The notes under the pieces are model-generated. The model was given only the letters and a program-made list of their open reading frames with translations, was not told the DNA's origin and ran no database searches. 64,000 bases of DNA from Sarcophilus harrisii (taxonomy: Eukaryota; Chordata; Mammalia; Dasyuromorphia; Dasyuridae): contig NC_045430.1 in the NCBI RefSeq assembly GCF_902635505.1, forward strand, positions 25,283,064-25,347,063, read 5' to 3'. Shown piece by piece: positions 1 through 35,100 of the stretch. The first letter of the stretch is position 1. Each line of letters opens with the position of its first letter. Both the position numbers and the translations under genes were made by a program.

Positions 1-180
1 TGCTCTGGTCCATTGGATCACCAAGAGTCAAGACACAACAACAAACAACAATATCTTTATCTATATAGTATAAGTAAGTGTATACCCTAATAAAGGTCAT
101 TTGCTCAATTTAGACTGGGATTCTAGAGTGGGGAACAGAAACAATGTCTTCAGTATACAATCACAGCAGATACATTCCTC

Positions 181-610
181 CAACACTATTTTTTCCTCCC
201 CCACAAATATCTGTCTTGACTATTACCACTTTGTTGTATTTTTAACAGCAACATTTACAAACAATACTGTTGCACAAGTCATTCCTATGCTTCTTTCAAA
301 ACAAACCAACACCATCTTACCTTTATACTTCTAAAAAAAACCTTTTCCCTTTCTCCAACAACCCTATGAAATACCTTCTATTTTTATATCTCTGAAGATA
401 ATAAATCAAACTTTTTCTTGTAACAACCATTTTTTCCTCTCCAAACGTATCTTTCACGACAATAATAAAACTTACATATAATATTATTGCCTAAGCTATT
501 CTTACTTTTCTTTCACAATAACAATAACCCTAACTCTCCATTATTTGTTATTCCGAAGTTCTCCTCTCTTTGTCCAAATAAAATACCCTAAATCTTTATT
601 TCTCCATGAG
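181..610. repeat. Degenerate tandem duplication, two units of about 200-240 bp
   Basis: Two adjacent AT/pyrimidine-rich blocks share an ordered series of matches: TTTTTTCCTCCCCC..AAATATCT with TTTTTTCCTCTCC..CGTATCT; CATTCCTATGCTTCTTTCAA with a TATTCTTACTTTTCTTTCA segment; and CTCCAACAACCCTATGAAAT with TCCAAATAAAATACCCT. Family unknown. Confidence 0.5.
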
Positions 611-999
611 CCAAGTCAACCAAAACACAGATCACAAGGCGAGCCCCAGTCCCACAGCTTTTAAGCTACCACTGGAAACATATCGGGAAATATTCTTCAT
701 CATGCAAGTTTACACTGTGACAAATCGACAACAGCCCAGACCCACTTTTAAGTTACCCAGTGCAAAAGTAAAAAACAAAACAAAACAAAAAAACATTACT
801 TTTTCTTAGTGGAAGTTCATAGCGACAAACTGACAAACTTGGGAGTGAAGTTGATTTTTTCCAAAGTCCATTTTAATACATCATGGTGAGCCACGTTACT
901 TATTAGACTTTTAAAAAAGTAATTTACGGTTTCTCAATCATCAAGAAACACACGCTGAGAACGAAGCCGCAAATTTCAGGTACAAGAAGCCTACTCCGT
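611..999. other. Presumed SCYL2 intron 1, nothing specific
   Basis: Ordinary AT-rich sequence with a short (AAAAC)n stretch near 770-795. No exon, RNA or identifiable repeat was seen. Confidence 0.4.
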
Positions 1000-1274
1000 G
1001 GCGCGCAAAGGGGACGGAAGAGAAGCCGGAGGCGGTCTCAGCTCTCCAGGAACTCCCGGTGGGATGGGGGACAAAAACAACACGCCCACATCCACAAGGA
1101 AGTCAAGGCTGTGGAACTCAGGGAGAGTCTTCCTTTTTAAAATAAACACGCAAACAAGCCTTCGTTTGGCCGCTTATTTAAAGGCTCCGGCCAGAGTCGC
1201 CGTCGGGGGCCGAGGAGAGGCGGAGAGGGTCGTCACTAGGCTCCAGCCGCGGGCTGACCCCCCGCCGCGCTCCT

Positions 1275-1304
1275 GGGGGGAGGGGGAGGGGAGGGGGAGG
1301 GGGG
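1275..1304 (+). other. G-quadruplex motif
   Basis: Five G-runs of four to six are separated by single A residues (GGGGGG-A-GGGGG-A-GGGG-A-GGGGG-A-GGGGGG). This fits the canonical four-run G4 pattern with one-base loops, inside the promoter CpG block. On the - strand it would lie early in presumed SCYL2 intron 1. Confidence 0.75.
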
Positions 1305-1545
1305 CCCAGTAAGAGCTTTCTGAGAACTGGCCGGGTCGGTGCTCTCCCCGTGGGCTCCGCAGCGAGGGCGGGCCCGAGACCCTGGAAGCGGCAGGAAGCG
1401 CGGCCCTCCCTCCCCGCGCACCCTCCGCCGTCGGGCCGCGGCCTCCCCGGGGGCGACACCCGATAACCGCAGTCGGGGCGGGCCTAGGCCGGGCGGAGGC
1501 AGCCGGAGCGGCGACAGCTCCGTGGCGCGAGACCCCGCGGCTCAC

Positions 1546-1700
1546 CTGCTCCGGCCGACGGCCCCGGAGGGGGGCGGTGCAAGGGTTCGCGGCGGCTACT
1601 CTACCGCCATCTATGCCGCTTCCACGGCCCTAGCTGCCGAAGCTCCGGGAGCCTGGAGGGAGGCGGGCGAGGGGAGGGGCAGGAAGGAGAGCAGGTCCCG
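1546..1700 (-). other. SCYL2: Presumed SCYL2 non-coding exon 1 (splice donor GCAG|GTGAGC)
   Basis: On the - strand the sequence CCGGAGCAG|GTGAGCCGCGG at 1554-1535 is a strong donor inside the CpG block. SCYL2 is the head-to-head neighbour of DEPDC4 in placental mammals, and as I recall its first exon is untranslated. No SCYL2 coding sequence is seen between 1 and 1,545. The start near 1,700 is a guess, as no transcript is available. Confidence 0.5.
1596..1610 (-). other. Minimal upstream ORF in the presumed SCYL2 leader
   Basis: The - strand reads ATG GCG GTA GAG TAG, a four-codon frame overlapping the YY1-like ATGGCGG element. If transcription starts upstream of 1,610, it would be a short uORF in the leader. 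Confidence 0.3.
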
Positions 1701-1765
1701 CCGGTCCGGTGAAGTCACTTCCGGTCCTCGAGGAAGGGGCGGGGCCGGCCTGCGAGGCGCCGGAG

Positions 1766-1800
1766 AGGAGGAGGAGGAGGGAGGAGGAGGAGGAGGAGCG
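1766..1800 (+). repeat. (GGA)n tract in the DEPDC4 5'UTR
   Basis: Imperfect GGA/GAG triplets run almost to the DEPDC4 ATG. This is a simple repeat. Confidence 0.85.
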
Positions 1801-1802
1801 GG

Positions 1803-24745
<22,943 letters not shown>

Positions 24746-25470
24746 CATTTTAGGTTCAAGAAATTGGATGCAATTTTGTATTCTGGACTCTTGTAAAAGG
24801 ATAGAAAGCTTTTTTCTTTATACCAATTTTTTTTTAACCTGTCAAACTAACATATTTTAGTAGAATTCGATGAAAAATGTAGCCTCCAGATACCATGTTT
24901 ATCCAGTAAACATTTAAAAGAGAGAAGCTCATCCCTCAGTTATGCTACTGAATTGCTTATTTGTGCTCTACTGAATAGTTGATGCTACTGAACAATTTAG
25001 AAGTTATGCTGCTATTTTGGGAGTCTTGATACAGTCAGATCCCAAAGAAGTCTTTCTGGATTTCAGTGAAGAAACATTTCTGGTTGAAGCTCTGGATAAG
25101 TGTGTCTACTTGGGTGTCATTTTGCCTTTGCCTGCTAGAACATAATGACTCAAGGTGATCTAGAAGTATAAAAGAGCATAGCATCTTCAGTTTGGCCACT
25201 CCTTCCTCTCATGTAGATCATAACTGTCCTTATGTTTCTAGCTTTTGCCATCCTTGTTCATGCTTTTCAGTAAATCCCGCAGAGGTTCATTCCATCCCAA
25301 ATATCTGAAACCTTTCTCTGCTTATTTCATGTAGCACTTAACAGTGCTCACACAGTGGGCGATTCTTTTTCCCTCTCTTGGAAAATGCCTTTCTTTTCTA
25401 GGCACAAGCTTCCTTGATTATATCTTTTTTGCTATTTTTGAAAGTAATTTATTAGTAATAGGTTACTACC
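24746..25470 (+). other. DEPDC4 3'UTR / downstream region
   Basis: AT-rich sequence following the stop. No unambiguous AATAAA or repeat was found. Confidence 0.4.
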
Positions 25471-26340
25471 TACTATTGCCATCATAATTTTTTTTAATTT
25501 TAATATTTTCTCCAATTAAGCATTTTTCCTCTCCTTCCTAATCCTTCCACTGAACAGCGAAAAAATTTTTAATTTAAAAAAAAAAAAAAAAAGAGGCAGC
25601 TAGTTGGTATAGTAGATAGAGCACCAGGACCTGAGTCCAAATCTGACCTCAGACACTTAATACATCCTGGCTGTGTGACCCAGGGCAAGTCATTTAACAC
25701 CAATTACCTCAGTCAAAACAACAACAACATCTTCATAACAATCATGCAGTCAACTAAGAAAAATTACCATGTTGACCATATCCAAAAATCATGTCTCCTT
25801 CCACATTTTCTTTCTGTCATCTTCCTGGCAGGAGGTGGCTTACAATTTTTCATCTTTCAGCTTTTAATCAAGATGTAGCACTGAACTCATCAGAATTTTC
25901 ATTTTTCTTCAATCTAAAGGTTTTATTATAATAAATAATTATTGTATGAAATTTTTCTCCTGGCTCTGCTAACTTCCCTCTCTTCTTCATGTCCCAAAAG
26001 TCTTAATAGTTTCTCTCAGAAACTTCCCTTTTTGTTATTTCTTATGACATAAGATTCCGTTATTACATCTGTGTACCATCATTTCTTTAGTCTTTCCCCA
26101 GTAAGTAAAGACACCCTGCCATCTTAGTTTCAAAAGTTTTGCTACTGTACATGTTTTTGTACATCTGATATATGGGTCTATATCTGGGATATAGACTTAA
26201 TAGTGTTAATATTGAGTCAAAAGGTATGCCTGGTTCAATATTGGATCAGAGGTCCAAACTGCTTTCCAGAAAGGCATGACCAACTCATGGCTCAAACAAC
26301 ATGCATCTTTTCATTGTGTCACCAATTTTGATTATTCTGA
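25470..26340 (-). mobile_element. Old L1 3' part, antisense, carrying a SINE
   Basis: TCCAATTAAGCATTTTTCCT, GTTATTTCTTATGACATAAG, TACATCTGTGTACCATCATT and TCAAAAGGTATGCCTGGTTC follow L1 3'UTR/ORF2 end in reverse. A SINE interrupts it at 25,593-25,728. Confidence 0.65.
25593..25728 (+). mobile_element. Marsupial tRNA-derived SINE
   Basis: GAGGCAGCTAGTTGGTATAG TAGATAGAGCACCAGGACC, GCTGTGTGACCCAGGGCAAG and ACACCAATTACCTCAGTC form the sense form of the SINE that recurs in ACTR6 introns. Confidence 0.9.
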
Positions 26341-26849
26341 GAGCGTGGTATTCCATAATTCACAACCATAGAGGATTACTCACTGATAAACCTTTAGCAT
26401 TAAAATGATTTGGTTTTGTGGCAAAAAGCCATTTAGAATTATTGGAGTGGTTAAGTTCCCCAAATAAAATATATTCATGTTTTCACTTATATAAATCTGA
26501 GCTGACTCATATACAACAGATGGATTAACTCACTGAGTTGATCCAACTGAATGTTATAAAATGGACAATATATCCACTTCGTTTTGCAACTGTAGATGGC
26601 TCTTCTATCAATCAAAGGTGGGAAACGGCATCTATATCGTAGGGGTATTGGGAAGATCAGATGAGATCATTAATGTGCACAGAATATTTTATAAATTTTA
26701 TATCTTGGCTATTGTCTGAAAAATAAATAAAATTTAATTAATTATCAGACAACCACATTCAGAAAAGTGCCTGGCATATACATATAAGTCCTTGCCCTGA
26801 AGTGTTTGCCCTTCTCACTATCACAAGCAAATCCCTATAGTATAAAACA

Positions 26850-26995
26850 CGGAGGCTGTTTTGGTATAATGGGTGATAAAATGGACTAGTAGTCAAAGAC
26901 TCAGGTTCTGAGCCCAGTTTGATCACCCACTCATTCTGTGACCTTAAGGGAAGTCACTTCCCTTCCTAGGGCTGTGGTTTTGTTATTGGTATCAT
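26850..26995 (+). mobile_element. MIR-type SINE fragment
   Basis: AGACTCAGGTTCTGAGCCCA G, then CATTCTGTGACCTTAAGGG and AAGTCACTTCCCTTCC. Confidence 0.65.
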
Positions 26996-26997
26996 CT

Positions 26998-27195
26998 CAG
27001 TTTTTTAAACTATTTGAGTCATAACCCCATATGGATTCTTGTAACTAAGTGGGGTGAGGAGAAGGTTGTGAAGTTATGATTTATTAAAATAATAATAAAT
27101 ATTTGATTTGTATACCTACTTTATGCACTTTATGACTCAGGATCATGTAAAACTTTCTCAAGCAAAAAGGGGTCGTGAGTGGAAAAAGTTTTAAC
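26998..27195 (+). mobile_element. hAT-like DNA transposon relic
   Basis: Shares TATGATTTATTAAAATAATA ATAAATATTTGATTTG and the right end GCAAAAAGGGGTCGTGAGTG GAAAAAG with the copy at 60,286-60,649. Confidence 0.6.
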
Positions 27196-28489
27196 TTGCT
27201 CCAAAGAACAAACAGCATGACCTTGATGTAGTGCCTCTAGAGCAGTACAAAGTGCCAAGAACCATGGAAGTTCATGACTTTGACTTGGGAGAGAACACAT
27301 AAGGTAGTACGGTAACAATACAGCGCTGCAAGTCATAATGGTGCTTGTGGACTGGCTGGAGACCAGCAATGTACTCCAACTGGAATACAAATCATATATA
27401 CAAGACAAAGCAAAACACAACTGGGAAGAAGGGTTGAGCTGGGCTATCTTGTTGAGTACAATTGTACTTTATTCAGTGAGCCAGTGGAGCATGACTCCAC
27501 ATCTCTAAGGTGGCAGACAAGTTTCTTTTGCCACGTTACACAAGATTAGTTTGATGAAGAACCAACCTAAAAGAGTATTCATGGTCATAAGGCTGGCATT
27601 TGTTTCACAAAAAGGCTTGTGATCATGAAAACTACTGGGCAATTTGGGGTAGCCCAGTGTCACTGCAATGTGTTAAGATAAATGTCCAGACTGACCAGTA
27701 GCATAGCTTGTCTACTGGACTGCACCCCATCTGAATAAGAAGCACTGCTTCATCCTATGTGGGTAGTTAGGCTCCATTCCTTTCAGTGGTTGTTCATCTC
27801 ATTTGGAGGCTCCACACTATCCTTGGAGTTACTGCAGTCCAAGTGATGTTATCCATAATCAGACTGCAAAACTTAGAAAATACCCATACCTACCTAAGCC
27901 TGGGCCGTTTCCATCAATTCCAAGAATAAGTACACATGGAAAATGTCTGAAAGTCTGAGAAAGGGAGATAGCAACTTTTTACAAATATTTTAGAAGACTG
28001 CCTCTTCACAGACTGAAAAGTGTAGGATGAGAGTTTGTTAATGACTGACAAATATTTGAGTTAAATGTCTTAAATCATGTCCTCTAACCAAATGTCTTCC
28101 TGTCAGAATTATGACAGATACTTTAAAAATATATATATGAGAGAGAAGTGTGTCTGATAATACTTGGATTACTAACTACGAAGAGACATAAAAACAGGGC
28201 AATATATACTTTTCAAAGGCATTTGCCCCCATCAATGTAATAAAGCCAAAGTCAGGTCTACATTAATTCAGATTACCCAAGAGACTGCAGGAGTCCAGAT
28301 CCTCCTCTTTGTTTATTTCATTGTGCTGGATACATCTAGCCATGGACCAATGCAAAACCTCCTAAATTTCTTCATAACCTTGACAAGCTGACATTCTTTT
28401 CATTCAAAAACAATATGAACAACAGTGTTTTGTGGAATGAGTGAAATAAAACATTTTTTAAAATAAAAACTGAACAGAAACAGAAATCA
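27196..28489. other. Intergenic, unassigned between converging DEPDC4 and ACTR6
   Basis: 27,196-27,960 has more balanced composition and could be a decayed insertion, but no protein family or end structure was recognised. The rest is AT-rich. Confidence 0.3.
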
Positions 28490-28970
28490 TACACTAAAGG
28501 CAATTTATTAAATATGCTCTAAGTAAAAATTAGAACACTTTAAATTATCATTCCCATCATATATACATACACAATATATAAAAGAATATGAAAACTAAAT
28601 GAAGTCAAAAATTTCCAATAACAAATGCAAAAAAATGAACTATCAAAGACTAAATCTGTTCTTTTAACTAAAAAGAATAAAATTTTAAATGCATTTAGTC
28701 TTTCATTCATCAATGAAAAGTAACCTGCCCTAAAAAAGATAGTGCAAGCCCTGACAGAAGCCTCGCTCCTAAATAAGTGTACAATAAAAGTACATACACC
28801 TTTTTGTGTATTTACCATTTATGGTATGAGTCACTGAAGCTAAGCTTTCCAAAGCGCTAACATAAAGTATGTCAATCAACTCAAGATACTTTCCAAGATG
28901 AAAGATTACAATAGTGCTCATTAGCTTCTTTAAAAAGAACTGCATAAAGACATCCATTCAGGAACGTTCT
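28490..28970 (-). other. ACTR6: ACTR6 3'UTR with AATAAA at 28509-28504
   Basis: Reading the - strand after the stop codon, the sequence is AU-rich and reaches AATAAA at 28509-28504. Cleavage would be expected near 28,490. A second AATAAA on this strand lies near 28,312 and could give a longer form. The exact end is inferred. Confidence 0.55.
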
Positions 28971-29100
28971 TTAAATATCAAATTTCTCTTCACATATGCA
29001 ATGTCCATTTTCTTCATAATCTTCTCTTGTTACCACCATATCTTCAAAATCATCATTCTCTGATATTAGCTTTCCACCTTCCCAGGAATAAGTAATTGGA
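28971..29100 (-). CDS. ACTR6: ACTR6 exon 11 (terminal)
   Basis: The acceptor is TTTTCAG. Encodes [20 protein letters not shown] then [22 protein letters not shown] and TAA (28973-28971). The acidic tail matches the C terminus of ARP6. Confidence 0.95.
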
Positions 29101-32100
29101 CTGAAAATAAAAATAAATGAACTAAGATGAAGTTGCAAAAGCTACTAGCAATCTTTATCCAACTATGAAACAAATTGTACTGAAAAGGAAATACTGATGT
29201 CTTCCCTGAGAAGCTGAATAACCTAAACAAGGAACACATTCTGAGGGCAAACATAAAGACGAGGTTTTTGGGCTTTCATTTTGGGACAAAGTATTCAACA
29301 CCACCTGGTAAGTCTTCCCCTTCTTCACCCTGTACCTGCAGCATTAGATTTTTGTGACTAAATACAAATACTAATAACATGGCCAGAATCTCCCCTAGTA
29401 ATACTTGTAGCTTTCACTTCCCCTAGAAAGGCTGTTTTTAATTGAGAACCAAGGCACAAAGGGTAATCATATCAGTGTTCTGCTGTTTGGGTTGACACTC
29501 ACCTTTCTCCCATGTGTAATGATATTATCCTTCATAAAAAAATATAAATGATTAAAACCATTTCTAGTCACACAAAAAAAGTGCTCTAAATCACTATTGA
29601 TTAGAGAAATACAAATTAAGAAAACACTTGAAGTACCACCTTAAAACTCTGAAATTGGCTAAGATGACAGAAAAAGATAATAACAGATAATGGAGGGGAT
29701 GTGGGAAAGCTGGGGCATTAATACATTGTTGGTGGAATTGTGAATGGATCCAACCATTCTGTAGAGCAATCTGGAACTATGCCCAAAGAGTTATCATACT
29801 GTGCATACCCTTTGATCCCGTAGTGTTACTACTGGGCTTATATCCCAAAGAGATCTTAAAGGAGGGAAAGGGACCCATATGTGCAAAAATGTTTGTGGCA
29901 GCCCTCTTTGTAGTGGCTAGAAACTGGAAACCGAGTGGATGTCCACCAGTTGGAGAATAGCCGAGTAAATTGTGGTATATGAATGTTACAGAATATTATT
30001 GTTCTATAAGAAATGATCAGCAGGATGATTTTAGAGAGACTGGAGAGACTTATATGAACTGATGCTAAGTGAAGTGAGCAGAACCAAGAGATCATTGTAC
30101 ACAGCAACAAGAAGATTATGTATTTGATCAACTGTGACAGACTTAGCTCTTTTCAACAATGACGTGATTCAAGACAATTTCAGTAGACTTGTGATGGAAA
30201 GTGCCATCTACAAGAACTATGCATACTGAAAATGGATCAAAGCATAGAATTTTCACCATTTTTGTTGCTATTTGCCCAATTTTTTTCCTCTCTCATGTTC
30301 CCCCCCCCCCCCGATCTGATTTTTCTTGTGCAGCATGTTGAATATGGCAATATGTTTAGAAGAACTGCTCATGTTTTAACCTATATCAGATTGCTTGCTG
30401 ACTTAGGGAAGGGAGAAGGATGGATAAAAATTTGGAACGCAAGGTTTTGCAAAGGTGAATGTTGAAACCTATCTTTGCCTGTATTTGAAAAAATAAAATA
30501 CTATTAAAATCTTTTTTAAAAAGAACATAAATGACAACATTTGAGTTAAATTTTAACAAACTTTAATTAAAATTAAACTGAAAACAGATGAACATTCCTG
30601 GCTAGAGAGCCAATCTAGAAGTTAGGAGCATTTGGGTTCCTGCCACGCCTTTGATACATCCAGGCTAAGTGAGAATCCTAGGACTGACTTACCTTCTCTC
30701 TATTGGGAGACAGAATTCTTGCAACCCAATTCCTTAACCCAAGCTTGCATACAGTGTAGTCATAAAGAATGCCTTGTGAAGGTTTGGAGCAAGGATGCAG
30801 AACTAGCATCAATCTACCTCCACAGGGTCAAAAAAATAAAACAAAATAAAATAACCTGCCCCAGGGAAGTAGCAAAAACTGACTGACTAGAGGCTTCCTG
30901 ATCAATCACCTCCCAAGTCACGCAATCCTTTCAATTCCTGTCTGTAGTACAGAAATCATTTTTAACAAGAACAGTAATGCAGCCATAGGGCAGATAGCAG
31001 GCCTTCACATTAAGAAGACACCAAAGAATGGCTTCTATCTCATGCCTACTTTGTGACTCTGGGCAAGGTCTTTAACTTTTCCACAGCCCATGCCACTTCT
31101 AGGACTCTCTCAGCTGCAAAACAGGGGCCAATCTACATGGATAGAAGGGTTTCTTTACTAGAATTTCCCTTTAACAATGACATCATAGAACTGGTCTAAA
31201 AAAATTAAGGCTTAACAGAATTAATGCAAGTCACAAAGTATTTGTAATGCTGTTACTTTGCCTAAAAAAAAAAACTCACATAAAATTATGCAATATATAA
31301 AAATATAAACTCTAAACTCCAACATCTTAACAGGACTTAAAATTTGCTGAGGTGATAAAACATAAATTAATCTAAATTGAAGACACTAAGTCAAAATAAA
31401 ACTGTCTTGAGACAATAAATGCAACAGGAACTTAAAAACAACATATTCAAAGATCTGATTTTGATCATCCACAAATGGGGTTAGGACTCTCCAACTCTTG
31501 GAGGCCATCTGGTTGATGTGGGCACAGCACTGTTTGATGCTTATTCACTGTTCGACCATGGGCCCTCACCCACAGCAGGCAGCCTCAGTCCCCTCCTCTG
31601 TACAAAGATGGAACTGGACCAAACATCTCCAAAGGCCCTTCTGGTCCCATATTAGGACTTTCTTTGTTCCTATTTCCTTTCATACTCATAACTCAAAATT
31701 TAACTAGAAAGGAAACAATGCCATCTTTAATCATGCTTCCTCACATATCCATAGTACTCAGTAATATTGCTGCAAGCCTTTTTTTTTTTAATTCCTGAGT
31801 CCTATAATATAAAAATGCTCAAGACTTATATTTAAGAATATACAAGGTTCAATCAGATAATTTAAGTAGATATGAATGTCTATATTAAAAGATATGCAGT
31901 TTTAAAGCCTTAAAAAAAGAACTGAGTCAAATTTATAAAAATATAAGTCATTTCTTACTGATAAATGGTCAAAGAATAAAAAGAGGCAGTTTTCAGAAGA
32001 AGAAAACAAAGTTATCAATAGTCATTTGAAAAAAAATACTTTAAATATTGATTAGAGAAATGCAAATTAAAGCAAATTATAACATCTCACACCCATTACA

Positions 32101-35100
32101 TTGACTGATATGAGAAAAAAGGAAAATGATAAATGTTAGAAGGGATGTGCAAAAAGTGGAATGCTAATAACACTGCTAGCAGAATTGTGAACTGATCCAA
32201 CCATTCTAGAGAATAATTTGGAATTATGTCCAAAGGGCTATAAAACTGATATCCTTTGATCCAGTGATACCATTCATAGACATGTATCCCAAAGGGAGCA
32301 AAGAAAAAGCTATATAGACAAAAATTTTGTAGCAACTCATTTTGTGGTAGCAAAAAATTGGAAATGGAGGCAGGGAGGGGCTATCAATTGGGGAATAACC
32401 AAACAAGTTATGGTATATGATTGTTAGAGATGATTATTGTGCTAGAAGAAATAAGCAGGATTCTTTCAAAAAAAAAACCCGGGAACACTTTTATATGGAC
32501 TGATACAAAGTGAGCAGAACCAAAAGAAAACTACATTTAACAGCAATTGTAAACAATGATCAACCAATTGTGAATGATTCTGAGCAATACAATGATATAT
32601 TACAAAGAACTTCTAATGAAAAATGCTATCCCACCTTCAGAGAGAAAGAAATGATGGAATCTAAATGCAGATGAAAGCATATTTTTTTAACTTTATTTTT
32701 CTTGAGGGTTTTTTTGCTTTCCTTTTGCAATATGGCAATAAGGAAATGGTTTGCTTGACTGCACATATATAATCTATAGCAGCCTGTGTGCCTTGTCAAA
32801 GAGAAAGGAGGACACAGAAAGAAAGAATCTGGAACTCAAAATTTTTAAAAATGAATTTTTTTTATATGTAATTAAGAAAAAACAATTCTAAAATAATCCA
32901 GAGAGACAATATGGCATAATGAATAGGGTTCTGGACTCAGAATGAAGAAGAATGAGGACCAAATCTCATATCAGTCACTTATTAGTGGAGAATGTGCTAC
33001 TCATTTAACCTCTTCCAGTTTCAGTAAAAAAGGAGATAAAAATAGTATGGTATATTGTTCATAAGTGACATTAAAAATTGTTTTTACATATAATTGAGAA
33101 AAAATTAAAAAGGAAAAAATCAATGGCTTGTACTCAGGGCTATATTTGAAAAAACTGACATGTGTAAAATGTAAACAATAGCCAATACAATACAGTTTTG
33201 TACTAAAGATTTAAGAATATGTGGGGTTTTTTTTTTTAATTATTCTTAAGGATTATGGCTGGTTTCTGAAAAGGATGAATCTGTAAATGTGTCCTCCAAA
33301 CCATTACCATCAATAAAAAGAACTCCAGGACTAGTCCCACTCCCATCAGAAACTCACACTTACTTTTCAGGAAGCACAACAGAAACATCATAATCTGTTG
33401 GCGTGAGACACCGAACCTCTGAGTAAACTCGATCCCTGAATCCTGGAAAGAGGGTGTTTCCTCCAGTCAAAACAATATTCTTGAAGAAATGGGGCTGCAT
33501 TTCTTGTGAAGAAAAAAGGTAGAGTATTAATAAAAATTTAGTTTCAGTGTAACGGGCTGAAACTGAGCAGATGCACTTGGACAGCTGAGCACTTAATGCT
33601 AATTACTTATTGGACAATACTCTATTAACATATGCTTGGAAAATGGCCCACCCCACTGTTCTGTACTGGCTTGATCTGTTGGTATATAGAGAGATTTGGA
33701 GGAGGGATTAGAGGGTGGAGTGAGACAAATGAGTGTGACTCCTGGCAGAGTGAGGAAGAGGAGATTCTTGTGTCCATTCCTCTCATTTCAACCAAGAATA
33801 AAGACCAAGGATTTTTGATTATCCTGACTCCGGCTGATTCTAAAGTATCCAGGGTGTTAACTTGGTCCCCACAATTGGCATCCAACATGTGGACCAAGGA
33901 CCCTACTTTCACAGAAGTCCCCAATGACCAGGAAATTGGGTGAGTATTTTAATAGACAAACAGGAAACTTATTTGTTAAGGACTAAACTAGTAACCTTTT
34001 CTAGCTGAAATGGAGCAGATATTAGGAAAAGATTCTCCCCCATCCCCATCTCTAACCCTACCCCAAAGGAGATCTGCAGGAAGCATACTCAGACTGATAA
34101 AGAGACAGGGTTTAATTATGACTTGGGAGGAGATTGATGGATTCCTTGATACTTTAGAATGTACAAGCCCTTGGTTCTTCAATGAAGAAGATATAAGGGC
34201 AGATAACTGGAAACTTGTAGGAGATCAACTATGTGAATATTATAATGATAATGGTTCCAATTCAATTTCCAAAGAAACATTCTATATATACAACATAATA
34301 CAATTGGCCTTAAAAAAAAATCCTGCAAGTTATAGAAAAAAGAAAAGTTTTCAGAAAAAACGAAGGGAATGGGGGAGGAAGAAAAGAAAGTTTAATACCA
34401 TTCGGAGGGCGAGGAGTTCCAAGGTTCAAGGGTTTATTTTTTTCCCACCCTTCCAAAAGCGAAAATTGGGAAAACCCATCAACTCCATCTTCCAGGATGG
34501 AGGGAGGAGGAAAAGGAGAAAAGGTACCATAAAGAATCCCCCTTCCTCTAATTAAAAGATTAAAAGCCAAGGGAGGAAGGATAAGTTAGTTGAAACTGAA
34601 ATGACCTGTGACAAATAATTCCCCAGGTCAAGAAAGAAAGTAATTTGAAAAGAAACTTAAAGACCTAAAAAAGGCTTCTTTTTTGGGGAACGGGCAAGAT
34701 TTAAAAATTTCATAATCTTAACCCCTTACGGAAATCTTAGAAGGCATCTGAATGACAAATTTGGGTTTTTCTGAATATAGGACTTGTAGGATACAAGCCC
34801 CAAAAAAAGTAAAGGGAGTTAATACTAATCCGGAAATAAAGGATAGGTTCCAAACATTTCAGAAATTAAAAATAAAAATAGCAAATTCCCGAAGAGAGGG
34901 TTTCCACAATCAAACAAAAAGAGGGCCTTAAAAATTAAAACCAAAATGAACCTTTGGATTTTGTGGGCTTTGGCTGTTTACGCCTTTGAAAAAATACAAA
35001 CATAACAACTTCAAAAGAAAAGTACGAGGGGAGGAAAAAATTTATTAGACAGCAAGGATGCCCAGAGGAAGAAAGATTGCCCAGTGGGCAAAAACCCTTT

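Noticed and set aside
34010-34555. 181-codon open frame considered as a host gene
   Set aside because: It follows an LTR and a lysine-type primer site and resembles a betaretrovirus-type Gag matrix domain, so it is treated as part of a retroviral fossil.
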